Of a DNA stretch of 9,051 nucleotides, positions 1-6,116 are shown piece by piece. The notes beneath the pieces are model-generated. The model searched no databases, was not told where the DNA came from, and saw only the letters and a program-made list of their open reading frames with translations. The position numbers were made by a program, and so were the translations under genes. Location: assembly GCA_025354075.1 (NCBI GenBank), contig JANXNO010000265.1:1-9051 (forward strand), read 5' to 3'. Position 1 is the stretch's first letter. Every line of letters begins with the position of its first letter. Origin of the DNA: Burkholderiales bacterium (lineage in GTDB: Bacteria; Pseudomonadota; Gammaproteobacteria; Burkholderiales; Casimicrobiaceae).

Positions 1-75
1 CTTGGTGATCACGCCAAGGCTAATGTAGTCGGTGATCCGACTGCCCTCGGGAAGCGTCGCAACTGTGCGTGCCAT
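1..75 (-). CDS. IS4-family transposase, N-terminal fragment
   Basis: Twenty-five codons run leftward off the window edge, starting with ATG at 75-73. The peptide contains LPEGSRITDYISLGVITK, which resembles the opening of the IS4-type transposase N-terminal domain (family knowledge: an LPE/RI.D.ISLG-type start). A strong AGGAG ribosome binding site lies at about 82-87, eight or so bases upstream, which fixes the start. The catalytic DDE domain lies outside the window, so activity cannot be judged. It would be a cytoplasmic cut-and-paste enzyme acting on the ends of its own element. The family call rests on a short peptide but is specific. Confidence 0.72.
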   Translation of the reverse strand, partial: MARTVATLPEGSRITDYISLGVITK

Positions 76-140
76 CGCCAACTCTCCTGCAACGGAAAGT
101 GAAAGGATAACCTAGCTAACGCATTAAGTGACGTGTATTG
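1..140 (-). mobile_element. End of an IS4-family insertion sequence (partial)
   Basis: Upstream of the transposase start there are about 65 bases without a gene. Read on the minus strand from 140, they begin CAATACACGTCACTTAATGC. The GTCACTTAA core resembles the terminal repeats of several IS4-group elements (recalled family knowledge, not searched). The stretch ends where the first base of the adjacent IS30 repeat begins, so the two elements seem to abut. The other end of this element is outside the window, so neither the terminal repeat nor a target duplication can be confirmed. Confidence 0.4.
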
Positions 141-161
141 GAGTTAAACCACGAACAGTCC
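141..161 (+). repeat. IS30-type left terminal inverted repeat
   Basis: This matches the reverse complement of 1191-1211 at 17 of 21 positions. The inner 11 bases, ACGAACAGTCC, are identical. Similarity stops outward of 141. It is probably the transposase binding and cleavage end. Confidence 0.7.
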
Positions 162-293
162 ATCAGAGGAAAAGGCAAGGGGGTGAAGAGAAGCGCAGCG
201 CTACCCTTCGGCTTCTGAAGACGAAAGGACAGTGTTTATGGCTTTCTTCACCTTGGAGAGAAGATACACGTTCGCGGGTTTAGCTGCGTCCGG

Positions 294-337
294 GCTCACA
301 GCAGCCGAGATGGCGCGCCATCTCGGCTGCTGTGAGC
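294..337. repeat. Perfect 44-bp palindrome without spacer
   Basis: Every base from 294 to 315 pairs with its partner from 337 down to 316. The centre is GGCGCGCC at 312-319. It lies inside the helix-turn-helix coding part of the IS30 transposase, about 57 bases after its start codon. In mRNA it would form a stem of about 20 bp, and in DNA a possible cruciform. Confidence 0.95.
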
Positions 338-996
338 GCACCTTGGTGCGCGAGATGAAGCGCTGCGCGCCGGGGTGCTATCAGGCCAAGCGGGCACAGG
401 CTAATCGACTGGCCTGTCTGGCCCTCTCGGCGGCCAACGTGGTGGTCAAGATCAAGGACGGCCTGCTCGCGCAGCTCTACGCGTTGTTTACGGATCGGCT
501 GCGCCTGTCGCCCGAACAGGTCAGTCTCACACTGCCACGGCTACCCACGGGGCGGGGCAACCCGCGCTACGCCCTGTCGACGCCTGCGCTCTACGCCTGG
601 CTTGCACGCGAGCGGCTCATTGAGCCGCAGGCGGGGCCGCTCTGGGATGAGGGCCTCGGCTCGCCACGGCGCGCGCGGCAAGGACTGTGGCTGGGCGGCG
701 AAGGCTCAAAGCATTGACGCCCGACCGCAGGCGGCCAACGAGCGCTCCGAGATCGGTCACGTCGAGTGCGATCTGATGACCGGTCGCCAAAAGGACGACT
801 TCAGGCTCTTAGTCACCATTGATCGAAAGACCCGCCTCATCCGTTTGGCCAAGACGCGCTATCGGGCCATCCAGACCGCGCTGGCGCTGCGCACGCTGCT
901 CAAGGCCACAGGGATGAAGACGTTGACTTCAGACCGCGGCCTGGAGTTTGCGCGGCTGCCGCGCTTGTTCAAACACAAGTACTACGCCTGTCATGC

Positions 997-1020
997 CTAC
1001 CGCGCCGATGAGCGCGGTAG
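997..1020. repeat. Hairpin inside the transposase catalytic region
   Basis: CTACCGCGC (997-1005) and GCGCGGTAG (1012-1020) are perfect 9-bp inverted arms around a 6-base loop. The structure sits just before the catalytic glutamate codon, where the protein departs most from the IS30 consensus. Confidence 0.85.
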
Positions 1021-1190
1021 CCGTGAGCACGTCATCCGCTGGCTACGCGAGTTCTTCCCCAAGGGAGAGAGCCTTGATCCGGTCTCCGACCTGTACGTCA
1101 AAGACGTTGAGGACATCATTAACCGAAGGCCTCGCAAAATCCTCGATGGCCTCGCTCCCATCGAACTACACTTTCCAGCTCCATGCGCGC

Positions 1191-1211
1191 GGACTGTTCG
1201 TACTTGAACGC
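1191..1211 (-). repeat. IS30-type right terminal inverted repeat
   Basis: The reverse complement of this stretch begins GCGTTCAAGT and then has the same ACGAACAGTCC core as the left end. The transposase stop codon (TGA at 1205-1207) lies inside it. Confidence 0.7.
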
Positions 1212-1247
1212 AGCATTTGTGGCTATAAGCCAATTGCAACGTGCGCT

Positions 1248-2615
1248 TCAGTAAAAAGCTGTTCCAACATCAGTGCAGAACGCGACCCCTTCGGACGTTC
1301 TTCCCCCACCCGGTGCAGGCAAAATCGTCGTCGCGCCGATGACGAGATACTCATGGTACGGCGACTTACCGGTGACAAAGTATCGTGCAATCGCAATTGG
1401 GAATGCAGCGGGGCAGCGCTGCTGCGCGTCTGGCACCGCTGCATAAAACGCCACACCCTCGTACTTGAGTCCAAGGCCCGGGCTTCCCGTATCGCCCCAC
1501 AGCGCCCGCAGTGACGCGCATTCCTGCGCGTTTGCGGTGAAAAAATGAGAGACCGCCGCGTCGCTCGTCAATCGACCAAAAAATTGGCATACGGGAGCGA
1601 GCCCCGGTGCCGCATTGATGTCCGTGAAAGCGCGCCAAACCTGTCCAGTACGTGAGAAAGTTTTCGCTTCGTCGCGTGAATCAAGTTGCCGCGTAATCGC
1701 GGCGTTGCTCGTTAGGTAGCGCGGCTTCCCGTCCGCGCCGCTTGAATAGCTGTACTCGACGATTGGCACGCTATTGGCCACCGGTGCGCCGACGGGCGCA
1801 TGTGCAAGCGTCACCATTGCGCTGGCCACGCTAGCCCCCGATGAGCCTCGCGCTTTAACGATGAACCGTTTAATGCCCGGACGTGTTCCGGGTGTCACAG
1901 CAAAACTTGCCGACCCAACGCTGTCGGTCAGCGCGGCTGTCTTCGGCCCATCAATGCCAGTTTCGAGGGACTCAAACGCCTCAAATTGGAATGGCTCCGA
2001 CGCGAGCGCAACACTCGCGTTGGCGACCGCAGTATCGCCGGACATGCTCGCTCGGACACGAATGCTGGACGTCAAAAACGGCGCTCCAACGGTGCTAACT
2101 TGCAAGTCGCCGTCGATAACTTCGACCGAGTCGATGTTGCTGCATGAGCTACTGTTTGAAGTTGGCGACCAACGGATGGCGTCTGACAGCCGCTCGCCAC
2201 CAGCGATTTTCTGTACGGACACAAAATCCCATGTTCCAGCGCTGAAATTGGGATACGTTCGCCAAGCTTCCAGAGGGAGCAACCTAAGTCGCGGATCGCC
2301 AGCGGCAAACACTGGGCCTAGCGGAACAACACTAAATGAAAATTTGAGCGAATTTGTACCCTCCACCATCTCAAGGTTTTGCGGGATTAGCGATGATTTA
2401 TTAGCGGCAAGACGAACGCTAACCAACTGACCGATGCCCGGACAGGCAGCGAACCCTTGATGCTTACCGAAAATAGATAACGCGCCGTAGGTTGCGAACT
2501 TGTCCGCGCTGCGAGCAGGTATGGCGAATGTTGCGAGCACTGCTGTCAGCGCCAGCTTCGACCAGATGGCAGCGCCTAGTTTGGCGCGCCCTACGTAGTT
2601 AGTTGAGATAAGCAT
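1248..2615 (-). CDS. Secreted DUF5648-like protein
   Basis: This encodes about 455 residues. ATG at 2615 is preferred; an in-frame TTG at 2621 would add two residues. The N-terminus has a signal peptide: a positively charged start, a hydrophobic stretch (KLALTAVLATFAIPARSA) and a likely cut before DKF. A region near residues 195-275 looks like an Ig-like beta domain (VASVALASEP..., SFAVTPG, KRFIVKARG); this call is weak. The last 170 residues resemble DUF5648-type modules: PVCQFFG, SHFFTANAQEC, YEGVAFY, then a second half with ARYF and SEGVAFC. The function of this domain is unknown; it occurs in secreted or surface proteins. The gene overlaps the end of the upstream protease gene by 17 bases and has no strong ribosome binding site, so translational coupling is likely. 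It may be a partner or substrate of the protease, which is inference. The gene ends 37 bases from the IS30 repeat with its stop intact. Confidence 0.7.
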   Translation of the reverse strand: MLISTNYVGRAKLGAAIWSKLALTAVLATFAIPARSADKFATYGALSIFGKHQGFAACPGIGQLVSVRLAANKSSLIPQNLEMVEGTNSLKFSFSVVPLGPVFAAGDPRLRLLPLEAWRTYPNFSAGTWDFVSVQKIAGGERLSDAIRWSPTSNSSSCSNIDSVEVIDGDLQVSTVGAPFLTSSIRVRASMSGDTAVANASVALASEPFQFEAFESLETGIDGPKTAALTDSVGSASFAVTPGTRPGIKRFIVKARGSSGASVASAMVTLAHAPVGAPVANSVPIVEYSYSSGADGKPRYLTSNAAITRQLDSRDEAKTFSRTGQVWRAFTDINAAPGLAPVCQFFGRLTSDAAVSHFFTANAQECASLRALWGDTGSPGLGLKYEGVAFYAAVPDAQQRCPAAFPIAIARYFVTGKSPYHEYLVIGATTILPAPGGGRTSEGVAFCTDVGTAFY

Positions 2616-4806
2616 AGCCAAGCACCACAGGGTTAAAAAATCCTTGACTGGCGTAATACGCCTGATCGGTTTGCGCCGTGAATATAAAAACGGTTGGCAC
2701 GTTTGCAGCCGGAATTTTTTCCATACGTATCACAGGCACCGTGCCGCTAGGTTGTGGCTGATTGGGCGGAAACACGTACCCCTCCTGCCCATCGAGAACG
2801 GCGAATGATGGCAGCGCAGATTGTGCGCACGTTGTCGCAGTGTCCATGATGTGACGCACTTCTGACGATGCAACATAACTAAATCGGCAGATTGGCCAAA
2901 GCGATACGCCTGAAGCGGTTTTCGGCGTGGTGAAGACGCGCAGGCGGGCGCGCGGGCGATAGTTGTCGGCAACGAGGGGTTGTCCTTGCTTAAGTGCGAT
3001 GATGACCCCGGAAAACGTTGTTGGATACTGTGCGACGGGGTTACCAATCCAGCTATACGTGTAATAGCCATCCGTAAAACTGTTAGTGCCAACAAATGGC
3101 GGCACTGACCCAGAATTTAACGCAGCGCCCATCTGCGGGAAAACTGTGTAGACGTAATCGTTCTTGCTCAGGTTGGTTGCAGCAAAAAGCGGCGTTAAGC
3201 GATCAGTCGGTAGCGCATTGAGCACAGCGCTATTGGCGTTGGGTAGACCGTATCCCCAAGTGGTGTTGATAAAAAATCCGCCCGCCGAGTTTATTAGCCC
3301 CGACCGAATCTGTGCTCTGGTCAGCAACGGATTGGTGCTACGCATGAGGCCGACCAGACCCGTAATGTGCGGCGCGGCCATTGAGGTGCCAGTGCAGATG
3401 TCGTACAAGTTGCCGCTGGCGGCGGCGTATACGGTTTGGACAACCGGGCCGCTAAACTGCCTATAAGGTGGATTGGTGTTGAACGTAGTGACGCTACCGC
3501 AACGTGCATCCCACTGCGAGTTCGAATACATCGTCGAAAGTATGTCGCGCGCCGGAGCAACCACTAATTGATTCGAGCCCAAATTGGTGCCGATTTCTTC
3601 GGTAGAGCCGCTGACCCGTGCGGGCGAATCAACGCCGAGCGCGATGGTTTGATCCCAAGTGGCACCGTTCGATTGATAACCACCCACTGAAAATGTGCGC
3701 GAATCTGAGGCGGGAAATTGGAGGTTAGTTTTCCCGTTTCCGGCTGCGGCAACGATTACTACATCTCTATCAGTGGCAACCTGGATCGCGTCGCAGTACG
3801 CTGACAGCGCCGCTGGATTGCCTCCGCAACTTAGATTGGGTCTGTCGTCGCCAAAACTCAAATTTAATGCTTGCACACCTCGCCTCACCATGCCGTAGAT
3901 GCCCGCCGTAAACGTGTATTCCGAAATGCCACTACGACTGCTAACTTTTGCAATTGCCAAAGAGCAGCTCTGGCATGTGCCGGAGACACCGGTGACGTTA
4001 TTTGCCGTTGCACCAATAATGCCTGCGACGTGGGAGCCATGGCCCAACTCGTACAAATCATAACTTTCGTCGAAATCCGATGACGAAGGAACAGGTGAAA
4101 AGATAGTCCAAGACCCTGAAAAATGAGCTCGCACATTGCCGCTGCGGTTTTCGCCTAGGTCGGGGTGGTAACGCTGGATGCCGTTATCGATCACGCCTAT
4201 GTAGGCGTAGCCGTTTTGGGTGTCCCACGCCGCAGGTAAATTGAGCGCGGTCATGCCCCATTGCTTGTTCAGCGGGCTGCTTTGCGATGGCGCGAAGTAA
4301 GGGTCATTCGGTGCGGCGGAAAATTGTGCCGACATATCGGTTTGCACAGAGCGAAAAATGCGCTGCGCTCGCAGTGATTCGCTTGCGGCGGCGGCGGTTT
4401 TTGCGTCAGGATATTGAAGCAGCACGTAGTTCAGTAGACGGTGTTCAGTCGATCCGGGTTTGAGGGCCGCGACATAGTCTTCATTCGGGCGCTCGACTAT
4501 CAATAGACGAACTTTTGTGGGCGACGAGAGCGCAGCGTTCAATCGGCGGGCATGGTCGTCGCTGGAGCCCTTGCTTGCTATATCTGCAAGCTCTTTTCCG
4601 TTTGCGGGCACGATGTCGCTTTTGATGGTTTCGTCGCGCAGCACGACAAGTGTGTTTTGCTGATTTTCTAGCGCAGCGATAGGCCGTACGGCAGCCTTCG
4701 CTCCTCCGATCGGCGCAACAGTCGCTGTCGAGGTGTGGATCGAATGTGGTGCCAGTGTGGGCGCTTGAGCGGCGATCACTTCAGCCGCGAACGCGGCTGC
4801 GCACAC
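2599..4806 (-). CDS. Secreted S8 subtilisin-like serine protease
   Basis: This is a 735-residue open frame from GTG at 4806. It is a peptidase S8 with a complete catalytic set: Asp207 in GVIDNGI, His256 in GHGSHVAG, oxyanion Asn357 in AAAGN, and Ser475 in GTSMAAPH. Residues about 95-165 look like an inhibitor-type propeptide, and LNKQWGM before the catalytic Asp is the usual entry to the mature domain. After about residue 535 comes a 200-residue tail with a module (ICRF, VRHIMDTATTC, EGYVF) resembling the tail of the downstream gene. The GTG has no ribosome binding site and leaves only half a signal peptide (CAAAFAA). The frame is open upstream to 4897 and encodes LRRLACTRFVLSV, the missing charged and hydrophobic parts. 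The better start is ATG at 4894 with AAGGA upstream, but it is one base out of frame across a 13-C tract. The true protein is therefore probably about 764 residues, with the gene off in this sequence unless the tract is misread. Expected product: an exported endoprotease, with cysteines at 278/281 and 327/338 possibly forming disulfides. Confidence 0.9.
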   Translation of the reverse strand: MCAAAFAAEVIAAQAPTLAPHSIHTSTATVAPIGGAKAAVRPIAALENQQNTLVVLRDETIKSDIVPANGKELADIASKGSSDDHARRLNAALSSPTKVRLLIVERPNEDYVAALKPGSTEHRLLNYVLLQYPDAKTAAAASESLRAQRIFRSVQTDMSAQFSAAPNDPYFAPSQSSPLNKQWGMTALNLPAAWDTQNGYAYIGVIDNGIQRYHPDLGENRSGNVRAHFSGSWTIFSPVPSSSDFDESYDLYELGHGSHVAGIIGATANNVTGVSGTCQSCSLAIAKVSSRSGISEYTFTAGIYGMVRRGVQALNLSFGDDRPNLSCGGNPAALSAYCDAIQVATDRDVVIVAAAGNGKTNLQFPASDSRTFSVGGYQSNGATWDQTIALGVDSPARVSGSTEEIGTNLGSNQLVVAPARDILSTMYSNSQWDARCGSVTTFNTNPPYRQFSGPVVQTVYAAASGNLYDICTGTSMAAPHITGLVGLMRSTNPLLTRAQIRSGLINSAGGFFINTTWGYGLPNANSAVLNALPTDRLTPLFAATNLSKNDYVYTVFPQMGAALNSGSVPPFVGTNSFTDGYYTYSWIGNPVAQYPTTFSGVIIALKQGQPLVADNYRPRARLRVFTTPKTASGVSLWPICRFSYVASSEVRHIMDTATTCAQSALPSFAVLDGQEGYVFPPNQPQPSGTVPVIRMEKIPAANVPTVFIFTAQTDQAYYASQGFFNPVVLGYAYLN

Positions 4807-4865
4807 TGAAAGTACGAAGCGCGTGCAGGCTAACCTTCGTAATGGAACAGCGGCACGGTAGTCCC

Positions 4866-4878
4866 GGGGGGGGGGGGG
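4866..4878 (-). repeat. Homopolymer tract, 13 C on the coding strand
   Basis: Thirteen consecutive G on the plus strand (C in the protease sense) lie between the best start codon (4894-4892) and the signal peptide code. With 13 C the ATG frame stops after 37 residues (TGA at 4783-4781). With 12 or 15 C it would join the protease frame; with 14 it would end at the TAG at 4832-4830. This is either a slipped-strand phase-variation site or a homopolymer sequencing error. Confidence 0.9.
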
Positions 4879-4891
4879 CGAGGAGAAATTG

Positions 4892-4907
4892 CATCAGTGA
4901 TTTCCTT
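4892..4907 (-). promoter_or_regulatory. Ribosome binding site and likely true start of the protease
   Basis: AAGGA (4907-4903 on the minus strand) is followed after eight bases by ATG at 4894-4892. This is the only strong start signal upstream of the protease. It would give MQFLLAPPP and then, with one C fewer, a full Sec signal peptide. This supports an off-frame start rather than the GTG at 4806. Confidence 0.6.
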
Positions 4908-5230
4908 GTGAAATTCGTAAGGAGAAAATGACGGGTACTGGTGGTGCCGCAAGTACCGCGTGGGGAAAGAGCCTGTTTTTATCTTGCAAGCTTTAGTATG
5001 CCATAGGCATATGACATTGCAGATGGGATAAATGGATGATTGTGATGCGCCTTTTGCGGCGTTTGTGGAGCATGCATCACTGGCAAATGGCGGCAGCTGG
5101 TCGATGTCGGAAACATGCGGTTTGCGCATCTTCGCCGCGCGTTGCAAGCGTCTACGCAGAAAGTTGATGGGGTGACAAAAATTGAATGGGCGTGATGCAG
5201 CCCGCTCGCGCGTTCATCTCCGCCACAATT
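4908..5230. other. Divergent intergenic region
   Basis: About 320 bases lie between the divergent protease and VOC genes, with no convincing gene. On the minus strand a protease promoter should lie here, but I see no clear -35/-10 pair. TATGCCATAGGCATA at 4997-5011 is a perfect 6-3-6 palindrome and a possible operator. GGTACT (4934-4939) and AGTACC (4952-4957) could form a weak hairpin in the protease leader RNA. A 47-codon plus-strand frame (5032-5175) is present but unsupported. Confidence 0.5.
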
Positions 5231-5265
5231 TTGTTGACATAATAATCAACAGCGTTGATGAACAA
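5231..5265 (+). promoter_or_regulatory. Promoter with palindromic operator for the VOC-ArsR-AHSA1 operon
   Basis: A consensus -35 box TTGACA lies at 5234-5239; the -10 is weak (GATGAA near 5257-5262 at 17-base spacing is the best candidate). Overlapping it is ATCAACAGCGTTGAT at 5245-5259, a perfect 6-3-6 palindrome. A second half-site TGTTGA at 5233-5238 is the inverse of TCAACA at 5246-5251. Repeated TCAAC/GTTGA half-sites between -35 and -10 are what a dimeric ArsR-type repressor would need. The operon encodes one, so autorepression is the likely control (inference). Confidence 0.55.
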
Positions 5266-5288
5266 AATAACCTGAAAAAGGAATCACG

Positions 5289-5768
5289 ATGAAACCCACT
5301 CCCGAAGGCTGGCCGCGTCTTTCGACCGCGATTTACTACCGCGACGCGGGTGCCATGATTGAGTGGCTGTGTGCCGCGTTCGGCTTTGAAATCCGTCTGA
5401 AAATCGAAGGCGAAGGCGGGCGCATTGAGCACAGCGAAATCACGTACGACGAGGCAGTGGTGATGGTGGGCTCAGAACGTTTGGGGGTGGACGTCAAATT
5501 CCAAACTCAGATGCTGAGCCCGCTGACCGCTGCCGGAAACACGCAAAGTTTGATGCTTTATGTGGACGACGTCGACGCGCATTGCGAGCAGGCCAGAGCG
5601 CATGGCGCGAAGATCACCGACGAGCCCAAAGTGCATGACTACGGCGAGGATTATTGGGCTGACCGCAGCTACGGCGCGATTGATCCTGAGGGACACATGT
5701 GGTGGTTCACGCAGCGTTTGCGCGGCCCCGGCAAGCTGGCAGGCGTGGGCAGCAGCAAAGCCGAATAG
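5289..5768 (+). CDS. VOC (glyoxalase/bleomycin-resistance, PhnB-like) family protein
   Basis: This encodes 159 residues; ATG at 5289 has AAGGAA at 5278-5283. The protein starts MKPTPEGWPRLSTAIYYRD and has the vicinal-oxygen-chelate pattern of two beta-alpha-beta-beta-beta halves. Landmarks are IEWLCAAFGFE (24-34), RIEHSEI with a possible metal-ligand His48 (45-51), LMLYVDDVDAHCEQARAHGA (88-107) and the closing DPEGHMWWFTQRL (132-144). VOC proteins may be metal-dependent enzymes or drug-binding proteins; substrate and reaction cannot be told from this sequence. It is the first gene of a three-gene unit with an ArsR repressor and an AHSA1 protein, an arrangement that recurs in Pseudomonadota and Actinobacteria (established knowledge; function unsettled). 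It is cytoplasmic, with no signal peptide. Its tail after residue 145 is short and low in complexity. Confidence 0.88.
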   Translation: MKPTPEGWPRLSTAIYYRDAGAMIEWLCAAFGFEIRLKIEGEGGRIEHSEITYDEAVVMVGSERLGVDVKFQTQMLSPLTAAGNTQSLMLYVDDVDAHCEQARAHGAKITDEPKVHDYGEDYWADRSYGAIDPEGHMWWFTQRLRGPGKLAGVGSSKAE

Positions 5769-5780
5769 CAGCTTTTAGCG

Positions 5781-6116
5781 ATGGAAAAAACCTTCTCCGC
5801 GCTCGGCGATCCAACAAGGCTCGCCGTCATCAACTTGCTGCGTGACCGACCGCATCGCGCCGGTGAACTCGCCAACGCGTTGCACATGAGTGCGCCCGCG
5901 CTGAGCCGCCATCTGCGGGTGCTGCGCAAAAGCGGTCTGATCGCCGACGACGAGCCGGACGGCGACGCCCGCGTGCGCCTGTATCGATTGCAGCCCGCCG
6001 CGTTTGCATCCATGCGCGACTGGTTGACGGAGGTCGAGGCGTTTTGGGGCGGGCAACTGGAGGCGTTCAAGGCACACGCAGAACGCGATGGCGCACCGAC
6101 GGACGGTGCCGCATGA
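5781..6116 (+). CDS. ArsR-family winged-helix transcriptional repressor
   Basis: This encodes 111 residues. The start is SALGDPTRLAVINLL (6-20), typical of the ArsR family. A helix-turn-helix follows (about 27-54) with recognition helix SAPALSRHLRVLRKSGLI, and the wing is DARVRLYRLQP (62-72). The ELCVCDL metal site of ArsR/SmtB sensors is absent (here RAGELANAL), so it is not an arsenic- or zinc-type sensor. It belongs to the SdpR-like, metal-independent branch often linked to AHSA1 genes. It lies 12 bases after the VOC stop with no clear ribosome binding site. Its stop overlaps the next start (ATGA at 6113-6116), so all three genes are probably translationally linked. The likely target is the palindrome at 5245-5259. 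The inducer is unknown. Confidence 0.92.
   Translation: MEKTFSALGDPTRLAVINLLRDRPHRAGELANALHMSAPALSRHLRVLRKSGLIADDEPDGDARVRLYRLQPAAFASMRDWLTEVEAFWGGQLEAFKAHAERDGAPTDGAA

Larger units (their letters stand above)
238..1207 (+). pseudogene. IS30-family transposase, frameshifted and degenerate
   Basis: ATG at 238 is preceded by AAAGGA at a good distance, which makes it a better start than the in-frame GTG at 232. The first frame (to 717) encodes an N-terminal helix-turn-helix (GLTAAEMARHLGCCER). The catalytic half continues in the +1 frame and ends at 1207. The switch is needed somewhere around 661-695, in a GC-repeat-rich stretch. The second half shows IS30 hallmarks: an SIDARP..., GHVECDL block with the first acidic residue (codon 770-772), SDRGLEF with the second (932-934), and GSREH with the glutamate (1025-1027), followed by FFPKGESL and NRRPRKIL. 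Joined, the product would be about 320 residues, normal for the family. Against function: GHWEGDL is changed to GHVECDL, the SWERGxNEH-type motif to ADERGSREH, and the D-to-E spacing is 30 rather than the usual 33. There is no recognisable slippery site, so programmed frameshifting is unlikely. A single sequencing error could explain the frameshift but not the lost residues. Confidence 0.8.
141..1211 (+). mobile_element. IS30-family insertion sequence, about 1.07 kb, defective
   Basis: The element is defined by an imperfect 21-bp inverted repeat (141-161 against 1191-1211) flanking one IS30-type transposase gene. Size and organisation (a single gene nearly filling the element, with its stop inside the right repeat) fit the family. 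The transposase is frameshifted and degenerate, so the copy is probably not self-mobile. It lies between the end of an IS4-family element and the 3' end of a secreted-protein gene, whose stop codon at 1248 is intact. No convincing 2-3 bp target duplication was found at the inferred edges (TTG on the left, AGC on the right), so the exact outer boundaries are uncertain. Confidence 0.72.

Noticed and set aside
661..717. Programmed frameshift in the IS30 transposase
   Set aside because: The shift needed is +1, there is no slippery heptamer, and other damage in the gene favours decay.
138..1214. Target-site duplication of the IS30 element
   Set aside because: The flanking triplets (TTG, AGC) do not match at the inferred boundaries.
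1220..1232. TGGCTATAAGCCA hairpin as terminator of the protease operon
   Set aside because: The stem is only 5 bp and no T-run follows on the minus strand.
1774..2430. Plus-strand frame of 218 codons
   Set aside because: It is antisense to the DUF5648-like gene, has no recognisable motifs, and its composition looks like a shadow of the real frame.
4830..5147. Minus-strand frame of 105 codons ending FHYEG
   Set aside because: It has no family resemblance, covers the intergenic region and runs through the C13 tract in a third frame. It is probably a chance frame.
5032..5175. Plus-strand 47-residue frame starting MDDCDAPFAAF
   Set aside because: It has only a weak GGGA upstream and no recognisable motif. 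It may be a small peptide but is unsupported without conservation.
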